DNA of 11,428 bases, from assembly GCA_020629355.1 (NCBI GenBank), contig JAHDDM010000019.1:1-11428 (forward strand), written 5' to 3'. The notes below the pieces were generated by a model. It saw only the letters and a list, made by a program, of their open reading frames with translations. It had not been told where the DNA came from and did no database searches. The translations under genes were made by a program, and so were the position numbers. The stretch is from Rhodospirillaceae bacterium. GTDB lineage: Bacteria > Pseudomonadota > Alphaproteobacteria > JABSOH01. Shown in pieces: positions 1-6,910 of this stretch. Position 1 is the first letter of the stretch. Every line of letters starts with the position of its first letter.

Positions 1-2
1 AA

Positions 3-248
3 AAACAGCCAAAACACTCTCTTAAAAAATGCTTGCTAAAGTGGGGGCAGTACACGAAATCCGCCAATCGAAAACAGGTTTATATTGCGCGGTTGCGCGC
101 CGCGCAACAAGACCTTGAGCGGTGCATTGCCAAGCTTGAATCGGCGATGTCTTTAAATCCGGACAAAGCCGGTCATCTGAAGGTGATTATTCCGAAAATT
201 GATGTCCATATGTACCACTTGAATGTGGTCGAGAAGCTAGATGATTGA
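3..248 (+). CDS. Small hypothetical protein, probably 5'-partial, upstream of dnaB
   Basis: The family is not recognised. The reading frame is open from the left edge to a TGA at 246-248. The only in-frame start before residue His-Met near the end is a TTG at 33, and no convincing ribosome binding site precedes it, so the true start may lie outside the window. From TTG 33 the product would be 71 residues. It is basic at the N-terminus and has a helical, possibly coiled-coil stretch (YIARLRAAQQDLERCIAKLE, about residues 17-36). No membrane segment or signal peptide is seen. It overlaps the downstream helicase gene by 8 bp, which suggests one transcript and translational coupling. It does not resemble RplI, which often neighbours chromosomal dnaB. 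A short gene of a phage- or element-type replication module is possible, but that is a guess. Confidence 0.5.
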   Translation, partial: KQPKHSLKKCLLKWGQYTKSANRKQVYIARLRAAQQDLERCIAKLESAMSLNPDKAGHLKVIIPKIDVHMYHLNVVEKLDD

Positions 249-1653
249 GTTTCAATCCCCGTCAATGCCGCATAATCCGGACGTTGAAGCCGGCATTTTG
301 GGGGCGATTTTGCGCGACAATGATTGCTATGGCAACATGCCGCGGATGACTGAAGATATGTTTTATGTCCCGGCCCATCGGGTGATCTGGGGTTTGATCA
401 AGCGCCAGATTGATGCGGGTAATCCGGCGACTCCGGTGACTTTGCAGTATCAGGTTAGCGCGCTTCCGGAACTAAAGGAATTGGGGGGTTCTGAATATCT
501 TGGGCGTTTGGTGTTTGAAGATTTTTCAATCATTTCGCCCATACGTTATGCCGATATTTTGCGTGATTTGTATCAGAAGCGTGAAATTCTGCGGATATGC
601 CAAGAAAGCAGCCGCGTAGTCCTTGATCAGACTAGTGAACTTGGTGCAGCAGAGGTGCGAAACAGTTTGGAGAACAAGCTGTTTCAGATGGAGTCTGATT
701 CCAGTGAAGCCCGGACATTTTCGGTGACTGAGGCTTCGGAATTGGCTTTAAAAAGTGTTGCCGATATGCTGGATGGCAAGGTTGATCAAGGCGCGCCCAC
801 GGGATTTCGTGGGGTGCATAAGGTGATGGGGGGCTTGCGGAAATCAGACCTGCTGATTCTTGCGGCGCGGCCTGCGATGGGCAAGACGTCTTTGGCGATG
901 AATATTGCTTTCAATGCAGCTAAAGCATTTGACCGCCAAAAAGAACCGCAATCGGTGCTGTTCTTTTCGTTGGAAATGGCTGCGGAGCAATTGGCCTTGC
1001 GGCTCTTATCTGACCAGGCAGGTATTCCTTTTGAAAAGATACGTTTGGGCACGCTCAACCGTACAGAATACCAACATTATCGGAAGACTCTGCTTAGGAT
1101 ACGGGGTTTGCCATTGCACATCGAAGAACAGCCGAACATGACCGTTTCGGCAATGCGTGGTGTTATTCGGCGTATTACGCGTCAACAGCCGGTTGGGCTG
1201 GTGGTGCTGGACTATTTGCAGCTTTTAGGTGCTCAAGGCAGCCGTAGGCAAGATAATCGGGTGCAGGAGCTTTCGGAAATCACCCGTTCACTAAAAATAT
1301 TGGCACGAGAATTCCACGTCCCGATACTGGCGTTATCGCAACTGTCCCGAGCGGTGGAAAATCGCGAGAACAAAACCCCGAATTTGGCGGATTTGCGCGA
1401 TAGCGGTTCGATTGAACAGGATGCGGATCAGGTGTTGTTTCTGTACAGGCCTGAGTATTATTTGAAAGAGCCACAGGCCAAGGACAATGAAAAGCCGGCA
1501 GCCTTTGCCAGCCGTATGGAGCTTTATCGTGAAAATGCGCTTAAGCTTGCTGGCGTAGCCAAGCTGATTATTGCCAAAAATCGCCATGGCGCATGTGGCA
1601 GCATCGATCTGCACTTCAATGCACAGATGATCTGGTTTTCTTATCAGGATTAG
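241..1653 (+). CDS. dnaB: Replicative DNA helicase DnaB
   Basis: Hexameric ATP-driven helicase that unwinds DNA at the replication fork and works with primase. The 470-residue product has both DnaB domains. The N-terminal helical domain begins with PHNPDVEAGILGAIL near residues 10-24. The RecA-like motor follows with Walker A ARPAMGKT (209-216), the catalytic Glu in SLEM (Glu244), Walker B LVVLDYLQLL (320-329), the LALSQLSR motif (363-370), the segment LADLRDSGSIEQDAD (382-396), and the likely arginine finger in KNRHG (Arg448). No intein interrupts the P-loop. The ATG at 241 overlaps the previous frame by 8 bp and gives the usual distance to the first conserved motif. The sequence is somewhat divergent in the N-terminal domain and linker, so it could be the chromosomal enzyme or a second, element-borne copy. 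The next gene is the tRNA-Gly, across a 367-bp gap. Confidence 0.95.
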   Translation: MIEFQSPSMPHNPDVEAGILGAILRDNDCYGNMPRMTEDMFYVPAHRVIWGLIKRQIDAGNPATPVTLQYQVSALPELKELGGSEYLGRLVFEDFSIISPIRYADILRDLYQKREILRICQESSRVVLDQTSELGAAEVRNSLENKLFQMESDSSEARTFSVTEASELALKSVADMLDGKVDQGAPTGFRGVHKVMGGLRKSDLLILAARPAMGKTSLAMNIAFNAAKAFDRQKEPQSVLFFSLEMAAEQLALRLLSDQAGIPFEKIRLGTLNRTEYQHYRKTLLRIRGLPLHIEEQPNMTVSAMRGVIRRITRQQPVGLVVLDYLQLLGAQGSRRQDNRVQELSEITRSLKILAREFHVPILALSQLSRAVENRENKTPNLADLRDSGSIEQDADQVLFLYRPEYYLKEPQAKDNEKPAAFASRMELYRENALKLAGVAKLIIAKNRHGACGSIDLHFNAQMIWFSYQD

Positions 1654-2020
1654 ATTTGCTTCAAACCTTTGCTGAACAGGCAAAAAAAAACAATCCTGTA
1701 AATTGTCGTTTCATTTAATATGTCGGTGCAAAATTGTGTCGTTTTACGCTCACGAACGGCACAAAATATTGTCGTTTCGTTCTCAGCGTTCGGCACGCTT
1801 TTTGTCGCTAAAATCCGGCTATTTCACCGAACGTTCGCTATTATGACGTTTTGTCGCGGAATTTTGTCGTGCTACACACGCGTTTAATCGCCGTGTATGT
1901 TGGGGCTGTATTGCTAAACACCTCGAAAATGTTGAGCAAAATGTCCATGCCAAATATCAAGGGTTTCTGTTGAAAGATAACAGATTAAATCAACGTAAAT
2001 CTTTGAAAATCAAGAGAAAA
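1654..2020. other. Non-coding gap between dnaB and tRNA-Gly
   Basis: No credible coding frame is seen in these 367 bp on either strand. The left part has an A-run (1682-1690) and the TGTCG repeat cluster annotated separately. A perfect 10-bp palindrome CGAACGTTCG lies at 1828-1837, and related CGAACGG (1753-1759) and CGTTCGG (1787-1793) sites occur nearby. From about 1870 to 2020 the sequence is AT-rich and nothing specific is recognised. No strong rho-independent terminator is seen for dnaB or for the tRNA. Confidence 0.7.
1703..1869 (+). repeat. Cluster of seven direct TGTCG motifs (iteron-like)
   Basis: TGTCG occurs at 1704, 1721, 1737, 1770, 1803, 1852 and 1865, always on the plus strand; no CGACA was seen in the same stretch. 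The intervals are 17, 16, 33, 33, 49 and 13 bp, so all but the last are close to multiples of 16.5 bp. The third and fourth copies share a longer core, CAAAAT-NN-TGTCGTTT, exactly 33 bp apart. About 0.2 copies of a given 5-mer would be expected on one strand in this length at equal base composition. Such arrays can be replication iterons, integrase arm-type sites or regulator sites; their position just after a DnaB gene makes an origin or element end plausible. The function is inference. Confidence 0.55.
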
Positions 2021-2095
2021 TGGAGCGGGCGATGGGATTCGAACCCACGACTTCAACCTTGGCAAGGTTGCGCTCTACCCCTGAGCTACGCCCGC
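2021..2095 (-). tRNA. tRNA-Gly (anticodon GCC)
   Basis: A complete 75-nt cloverleaf is encoded on the minus strand. The acceptor stem GCGGGCG pairs with CGCCCGC, the D arm is GCTC/GAGC, the anticodon stem CAACC/GGTTG encloses loop TTGCCAA with anticodon GCC (genomic 2063-2061), and the T arm is GTGGG-TTCGAAT-CCCAT. The discriminator base is T and the CCA end is encoded (2023-2021). It reads GGC and GGU glycine codons. Its 3' end faces the repeat-containing gap and dnaB, the side on which tRNA-targeting elements insert. No second copy of its 3' end is seen in the window. Confidence 0.97.
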
Positions 2096-2226
2096 GCGGG
2101 TCTTTGGAGCATTTTCAAGTAATGCAGACCAGCAACCGTTGCATCTTATAGGTTGTTCGGTAAAAGCTGTCTAGTGTTTTTTCGTTCTTAGCATTAAGAT
2201 GGGGTTCAGAGGCATAGAGATAGAAG

Positions 2227-3567
2227 ATGGCAGATTCTGAAAAACGTTTTTTGGGGCGTACTCGGCGCGTTGCTGAGGTGGGCAGCAGTGTTGCGGGTTT
2301 AGCGTTGGGTATGGCGGGGCGGAAGTATCTTGGGATTGGTAATGATCTTGAAAAGGCTGCCGATAAGGCGACGGCGACTTTGGGCGGTTTGAAAGGCCCG
2401 TTAATGAAGGTATTTCAAATTCTGGCGACGATACCTGATGTTTTACCGAAAGAGTACAGTGATGCTTTGCGGCAGTTGCAGTCTGATGCGCCTTCAATGG
2501 GCTGGCCTTTTGTCCAGAGGCGGATGCGCGGCGAGTTAGGCGCGGACTGGCGGGATAAGTTGCCGAATTTTAGCCGCCAAGCGGCGCATGCGGCGTCTCT
2601 TGGGCAGGTGCATCGTGCAACATTACCAGATGGGCGAGATGTTGCGTGCAAATTACAGTACCCCGATATGGCTTCGGTGGTGGATGCGGACTTAAAGCAA
2701 CTCAAGGTGTTGTTGGGTCTGTATATGCGCACCAGTCCTGGGGTTTCGCCAGAGAATATCTATGACGAGCTGGTTGAGCGTTTGCGCGAGGAACTTGATT
2801 ATAATCGCGAGCTAAAGCATTTGAATCTGTATCGTGATATGTTGCGAGGTGAAACCTGTGTTTCTGTGCCAGAGCCGTTTCCTGAGCTGTCTTCGGAGCG
2901 ATTGCTGGTGATGGAGTGGCTTTCGGGTTCTTCGTTGATGGATATTGGCGATGCGCCGTTAGAGAGGCGCAATGAATTGGCACGAGCGATGTTTCGGACT
3001 TGGTATGTACCGTTTTATCGTTACGGTATCATTCATGGTGATCCGCATCCGGGGAATTATTCGGCTCGCGAAGGCGCGGGGATTAATCTGTTAGACTTGG
3101 GTTGTATTCGTGTGTTTCCGCCGCAATTTGTTCGGGGTGTGATGGAATTGTACTATGCAATGCGGGATCAAGATAATGACCGTGCGGCCTATGCTTATGA
3201 ATTGTGGGGTTTTCAGAATCTCAACCACGAGGTGTTAGAAATTCTAAATGTTTGGGCGAGTTTTCTGTATGCGCCGTTACTTGAGGACAAGGTGCAGAAA
3301 ATCCAGCAATCGGATAGTGGGCAATATGGCGCGGGGATTGCGGGTGGAGTGTACAAGCGCTTAAAGGAGCATGGTCATACTGTTGCCCCGCCCCGAGAAT
3401 TTCTGTTGATGGATCGGGCGGCGATTGGCTTGGGTGCGATGTTCTTGCGGATGCGGGCTGAGATTAACTGGTATCAGGAGTTTCAGAGTCTTGTTGAAGG
3501 CTTTGACCATGAAATTTTGGCACAGAATCAAAGTACAATTTTACACAAGCATGGCTTTAGCTCTTGA
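2227..3567 (+). CDS. ABC1/UbiB (ADCK/COQ8)-family atypical kinase
   Basis: Protein-kinase-like ATPase of the family linked to ubiquinone biosynthesis and lipid-associated ATPase activity. The 446-residue product shows the family features in order: a KxGQ-type motif in GPLMKVFQ (Lys61-Gln64), the Ala-rich nucleotide loop AAHAASLGQVHRA (119-131), the ATP-binding lysine in ACKLQYP (Lys142), the Glu-rich helix REELDYNREL (187-196), the catalytic loop HGDPHPGN (270-277) and the metal motif DLG (290-292) in place of DFG. The central KxGQ glycine is Phe here. No C-terminal transmembrane pair as in E. coli UbiB is seen, so it is closer to the COQ8-like branch. The ATG at 2227 gives the N-terminal helical segment normal for the family. 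The gene follows the tRNA divergently and overlaps the GMC gene tail to tail by 11 bp. A function in quinone synthesis is likely but not shown. Confidence 0.9.
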   Translation: MADSEKRFLGRTRRVAEVGSSVAGLALGMAGRKYLGIGNDLEKAADKATATLGGLKGPLMKVFQILATIPDVLPKEYSDALRQLQSDAPSMGWPFVQRRMRGELGADWRDKLPNFSRQAAHAASLGQVHRATLPDGRDVACKLQYPDMASVVDADLKQLKVLLGLYMRTSPGVSPENIYDELVERLREELDYNRELKHLNLYRDMLRGETCVSVPEPFPELSSERLLVMEWLSGSSLMDIGDAPLERRNELARAMFRTWYVPFYRYGIIHGDPHPGNYSAREGAGINLLDLGCIRVFPPQFVRGVMELYYAMRDQDNDRAAYAYELWGFQNLNHEVLEILNVWASFLYAPLLEDKVQKIQQSDSGQYGAGIAGGVYKRLKEHGHTVAPPREFLLMDRAAIGLGAMFLRMRAEINWYQEFQSLVEGFDHEILAQNQSTILHKHGFSS

Positions 3568-5137
3568 TGAGCCTACTGGCTTTTTCTGCCACCATCATCA
3601 CCACAGCCGAAAGGTTCGCTGAGGGGATGGTTGGGAAAACCGAAGCATCAATGATGCGTAGACCTTTGGTGCCAAAGACGCGAAATTTAGGGTCTACCAC
3701 GCCGTCTTCAGGGCTTTGTGCCATGCGGACTGTGCCACAGGGATGATAGACTGTGCCACAACGACCACGAAAGTCTTGTAGGATTTCGGCATCGGTCTCG
3801 AACAGCTTTGTCGGCTCAATGCGGGCTGTAATAGTATCTGCAAAGGCGGGATGTTGGCTGAGAGACTGCATGAATCGGCTGCCCAACACCGCCATTTCTG
3901 CATCATAGGTGGTATCGAGGTAATTTGGGTGAATTTCAGCCGTTCCTTCGGGGGTCAGATGTACGCTGCCTTCAGAGGTTGGGCGGGCAATGTTGAACCC
4001 AAGCTGGAAGCCATTGCGGCTCTGTGCGGCGACTTTGGGGCGTGTGCCGTCAGGAGCGTTTGAAAATTGCATTGGCGAGAAATACAGTTGCGTATCAGGA
4101 TGTTGGCTATCGGGGTGTAGCGTGGCATAGCCGCCAGCGTGGTTCAGGCTTAGGCTTAACGCCCCGCGCCGAAAGAGAACATATTCCAATGCCGCGCGGA
4201 CTTTACCGTACCATGTTCCCAAGGCATCGTTGAGCGTTGCCTGATTACTGGCATAATAGTGGCTTGCGCCAAGGTGGTCTTGCAGATGTGCGCCAACATG
4301 ATCATTGTGGACTACAGGAGCGATCCCGCATTGTTGAAGATGCTTTGGTGCGCCAATACCAGATGCTTCTAGCAGCAGAGGAGAATGGATACTGCCACCA
4401 CAGAGCAAAATTTCAGCTCTAGCCGTGAAGCATTCTGTGCCTCTTTTTGCGTGGCAGGTTTCAACAGCTGTGGCGCATTGCTGATCATCAAAACAGATTT
4501 TACTGGCTTTTGTTGCGCACAGTATGGTCAGGTTTTTACGCGCTCTGATGGGATCAAGATACGCCGTAGCGGTGCTTACCCGTTTGCCCTTATGAATGGC
4601 TAAGGGATAATAGCCAACAGAGGCCACTTCGGTATCATTCAAGTCTGCTACCTTTGGGATTTTATGGCTAGAGCAGGCATCAAAGAAATCCGTACACATG
4701 GGATGCATGGCCTCAGGAAAGGTGGCAAAGGAAAATTGTTTGGAAACGGTTGCGAAGTCTTGCAACAGGTACTCCGCACGCCACTCCGTGCCAAGCTTTT
4801 GCGCCCAATCCGTGAAGTCACGGCTTAGGCCGCGCATGATCACCATGGCGTTGATGGCACTGCTGCCGCCAAGAATTTTACCACGCGGCCAGTAATGTGT
4901 CCGATTACCCGTATTTGGGTCAGGTTCGGTGTATAAGCACCAGTTCACCTTGGGATCAAAATAGCTTTTACCGTAACCGATGGGCATGGAAATCATAGCA
5001 GACGTCAGCCCAAAGCGATGACTGCCCCCAGCCTCTAGCAGTAAAACATGCTTGTCTGAGCACTCTGATAGCCGGTTGGCCAAGATACAACCAGCAGAGC
5101 CTGCACCAATAATGATGTAATCAAAAGTATTATTTAT
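3557..5137 (-). CDS. GMC-family FAD oxidoreductase (alcohol/choline dehydrogenase-like), non-standard start
   Basis: FAD-dependent flavoenzyme of the glucose-methanol-choline family, which oxidises primary alcohols to aldehydes. Numbered from the proposed start at 5137, it has the FAD dinucleotide motif DYIIIGAGSAG (6-16), the LEAGG turn, GMC signature 1 in GKILGGSSAINAM (86-98), GMC signature 2 GSIHSPLLLEASGIG (248-262), the catalytic His in YHPCGTVRM (His465) and Asn508 in PSANLSA. It is close to the usual length of about 530 residues. The frame contains no ATG, GTG or TTG upstream of the FAD motif. The first regular start is TTG 5083, which would delete the glycine-rich loop and is unlikely to give an active enzyme. 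An ATA at 5137-5135, 7 nt after an AGG, lies where a family start belongs. The gene is divergent from the luxR-like gene 92 bp away. The exact substrate is unknown; choline dehydrogenase is only one possibility. Confidence 0.85.
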   Translation of the reverse strand: MNNTFDYIIIGAGSAGCILANRLSECSDKHVLLLEAGGSHRFGLTSAMISMPIGYGKSYFDPKVNWCLYTEPDPNTGNRTHYWPRGKILGGSSAINAMVIMRGLSRDFTDWAQKLGTEWRAEYLLQDFATVSKQFSFATFPEAMHPMCTDFFDACSSHKIPKVADLNDTEVASVGYYPLAIHKGKRVSTATAYLDPIRARKNLTILCATKASKICFDDQQCATAVETCHAKRGTECFTARAEILLCGGSIHSPLLLEASGIGAPKHLQQCGIAPVVHNDHVGAHLQDHLGASHYYASNQATLNDALGTWYGKVRAALEYVLFRRGALSLSLNHAGGYATLHPDSQHPDTQLYFSPMQFSNAPDGTRPKVAAQSRNGFQLGFNIARPTSEGSVHLTPEGTAEIHPNYLDTTYDAEMAVLGSRFMQSLSQHPAFADTITARIEPTKLFETDAEILQDFRGRCGTVYHPCGTVRMAQSPEDGVVDPKFRVFGTKGLRIIDASVFPTIPSANLSAVVMMVAEKASRLIKS

Positions 5138-5147
5138 AATTCTACCT
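5135..5147 (-). promoter_or_regulatory. AGG ribosome-binding site and ATA in start position of the GMC gene
   Basis: Read on the minus strand, AGGTAGAATT is followed directly by ATA AAT AAT ACT TTT GAT TAC, the last codons starting the FAD-binding strand. The spacing from AGG to ATA is 7 nt, as for a normal start. A preceding in-frame ATT (5140-5138) is another non-standard candidate. This suggests an ATG-to-ATA change, a rare non-canonical start, or a sequencing error. Confidence 0.4.
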
Positions 5148-5229
5148 ATAATAAAAAGTTGCTCTTTTAAGTAGTATTTGCAATTAACGAGAACATGTAT
5201 CCAAAAAAGAGAAAATCGAAGGTGCTGTT
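5138..5229. promoter_or_regulatory. Divergent intergenic region, GMC gene / luxR-like gene
   Basis: This AT-rich 92-bp gap must hold the promoters of the GMC gene (leftward) and the luxR-like gene (rightward). An AGGTG ribosome binding site (5220-5224) sits just before the TTG start of the regulator. An ACATGT palindrome is present near 5194-5199. No convincing 20-bp lux-box dyad and no clear -35/-10 pair was found by eye. Confidence 0.35.
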
Positions 5230-5949
5230 TTGAACTGGAATAACAATCCGCATTTTGAGGAAAAAGGTCAAGATTTTCTTAGGTCTTTGCATCCGTTCGG
5301 TATCAGTCATCTGGTTTATGGTTTTTGCGATAATATCGAGAATATCGCAAGTTTTGGATTGCGCGCGAGACGCGGCAGAAATTTTAGCCTGTTGCCGTCC
5401 AATCTGCACGATGCCTTAAAACAGGAGGGTTTGAATTGGGAGCATTGTTTGCCTCTGGAGCATTGCTGGCTGCATGAGGCGGATTTTGAATGGTCTGAGG
5501 ATGCAATATGGAGTGAAAGGCAGCTGGAAATTCATCGTCTCTGGAAACGCTATGGTTTTGCAGCTGGGGTTTCTCTGCCGATGAGAATGCCGCTTGACCA
5601 TGAAACGACAATCGGTGCAGCGGTGCTGCTGTTGGCGCGATATACATCTGTGGCGGAGTTTCGCGCGATGTATCAGCGAAATCATCGTATCTTGCGCCAT
5701 TGTGCAGAACGTTTTGATGATGAGATACGGTATTCCTGTATGAAATCCTTTTTCCCACTGACCAAAGGCGAACGTGTTGTGTTAAAGCACTATCGGCGTT
5801 TGGGTGATGTGGCGCGCATTGCTGAGTTACACAATATTACGGCGCGTGCCGTTCAGTTGAAATTACAAAAGGCACGGATAAAGCTTCAGGTCGACAGCAA
5901 TACTGAAGCATTGAACTTTTGCCGATCCTTTGGGCTATTGAATGATTAG
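5230..5949 (+). CDS. LuxR-family transcriptional regulator (autoinducer-binding domain + HTH), probable LuxR solo
   Basis: Cytoplasmic DNA-binding regulator of 239 residues. The N-terminal two thirds (about 10-165) fits the autoinducer-binding fold, with the landmark DFEWSEDAIW (85-94) followed by RLWKRYGFAAGVSLPM (103-118). The C-terminal domain (about 176-235) is a LuxR helix-turn-helix: LTKGERVVLKHYRRLGDVAR, then IAELHNITARAVQLKLQKAR (197-216) as the recognition unit, and KLQV. The start is TTG 5230, supported by AGGTG 7 nt upstream; no earlier ATG fits. By a hand alignment, the conserved acyl-homoserine-lactone contact Asp-Pro is replaced (Cys73-Leu74) and the upstream Trp/Tyr pair is missing, so the ligand is probably not a standard AHL. 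No luxI-type synthase is in the window. It is divergent from the GMC gene and sits in the metabolic locus, so it may control it. Confidence 0.85.
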   Translation: MNWNNNPHFEEKGQDFLRSLHPFGISHLVYGFCDNIENIASFGLRARRGRNFSLLPSNLHDALKQEGLNWEHCLPLEHCWLHEADFEWSEDAIWSERQLEIHRLWKRYGFAAGVSLPMRMPLDHETTIGAAVLLLARYTSVAEFRAMYQRNHRILRHCAERFDDEIRYSCMKSFFPLTKGERVVLKHYRRLGDVARIAELHNITARAVQLKLQKARIKLQVDSNTEALNFCRSFGLLND

Positions 5950-5950
5950 G

Positions 5951-6910
5951 CTATTTACCTGCACGTAAATCGCGCACCAGACGGAAGCCAACAACGTCAT
6001 GGCGGAATTCTGCTGCGCTGAGTTTACGATCACTGTTGCGCAAGAATACTGGCGTCATGGACCAAGAGCCGCCACGATGAACAAAAATAGCGCATTCCTT
6101 CTTTGTGACTGGTCTGCCGTCTTTGGGTGCATCCAGATAGTCTTTATCCCAGCAATCACTCACCCATTCGGAAACGTTGCCGTTCATGTCATAGACGCCA
6201 AAGGGGTTGGGGAGATATGATCCCACTGGACTAGGCCCTGGACTATTGCACACGGAGTCGCCATAATCGGCCTTGAGGCAGTTGAGGTTATTGCCCCACC
6301 AGTAGCGTGTTTTTGTTCCTGCCCGGGCAACATACTCCCATTCGGATTCGCTAGGCAGGCGATATGTGCCAGTATCTTCAGGGGGCTTGGTTTTATTGAG
6401 CCAATCCGCGAAGGCTTTCGCATCATCTATCCCAACATGCATCACGGGATGGTTCGGGGTTTGATCATACAGGGCATTGATGCGGAAATAGTTTTTTGTC
6501 CTGAGCCGGGTGTTTTTCACCAAGAACCTGTTGTATTGCGCGATAGTGACCTCGAACATGCCGATTTGAAAATCTTCGTCGATGGTGATGTGGCGTTGTG
6601 GGCCTTCGAATGTTGTCGCCCGTATGTCCGTTGTTAAACCAGATGCACAGGCCATGCGTATTTTGGTGAAGACATCAACGGCGTGATCGGGGTGTAATTT
6701 TGCATTGCCAAGGTCAAAGCAGCCGCCCATGGCGAAATCGCCCTTTGGGATTGTGATAAATTTCATCCCGATGAAGTTCTCAAAATCTGGCTTGGGGGTT
6801 TTTGTGTGCTGGCCCTGTTCGGTATAGAAGGGGAAGGTGATTTCTTGCGCAAGAGCAGTATGCTTTAACGCCAGAGAAACCATCAAGAAGAAAAATATAT
6901 ATCTGATCAT
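5951..6910 (-). CDS. Exported formylglycine-generating-enzyme (SUMF1)-like domain protein
   Basis: A secreted or periplasmic protein of 319 residues. Residues 1-21 form a signal peptide (MIRYIFFFLMVSLAL..., cleavage after ALA). The FGE-sulfatase fold follows: GMKFITIPKGDFAMGG (48-63), MFEVTIAQYNRFL (118-130), TYRLPSESEWEYVARAG (182-198), FGVYDMNGNVSEWVSDCW (237-254), HRGGSW (278-283) and GFRLVR (308-313). True formylglycine-generating enzymes carry a copper-binding Cys pair just after the RGGS motif; here that stretch (284-296) has no Cys, so sulfatase activation is unlikely. An extra segment of about 35 residues between MGG and EGPQ carries Cys64 and Cys88 and may form a disulfide. Related folds include PvdO- and EgtB-type proteins. 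It is the last gene of a three-gene minus-strand operon. Its ATG overlaps the upstream stop (ATGA) with AGAGG 8 nt before. It ends 1 nt from the luxR-like stop. Confidence 0.85.
   Translation of the reverse strand: MIRYIFFFLMVSLALKHTALAQEITFPFYTEQGQHTKTPKPDFENFIGMKFITIPKGDFAMGGCFDLGNAKLHPDHAVDVFTKIRMACASGLTTDIRATTFEGPQRHITIDEDFQIGMFEVTIAQYNRFLVKNTRLRTKNYFRINALYDQTPNHPVMHVGIDDAKAFADWLNKTKPPEDTGTYRLPSESEWEYVARAGTKTRYWWGNNLNCLKADYGDSVCNSPGPSPVGSYLPNPFGVYDMNGNVSEWVSDCWDKDYLDAPKDGRPVTKKECAIFVHRGGSWSMTPVFLRNSDRKLSAAEFRHDVVGFRLVRDLRAGK

Noticed and set aside
841..1420. Intein in dnaB
   Set aside because: The sequence from Walker A through Walker B is continuous and of normal length.
1776..1792. Alphaproteobacterial LexA box (GTTC-N7-GTTC)
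   Set aside because: The two GTTC copies are separated by 5 rather than 7 bases, and no SOS gene follows.
1703..1869. CRISPR array
   Set aside because: The repeated unit is only about 5-8 bp with imperfect spacing, unlike 24-40 bp CRISPR repeats.
3580..3606. CAC/CAT run on the plus strand that would encode five histidines, resembling a His tag
   Set aside because: It is the antisense of the VVMMVAE segment near the GMC oxidoreductase C-terminus, and the plus frame is a shadow.
5384..5758. 124-codon minus-strand frame opposite the luxR-like gene
   Set aside because: The plus frame has clear LuxR domains, and the minus product has no recognisable motif.
5951..6910. True formylglycine-generating enzyme
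   Set aside because: The copper-binding Cys pair after the RGGS motif is absent and no sulfatase gene is near.
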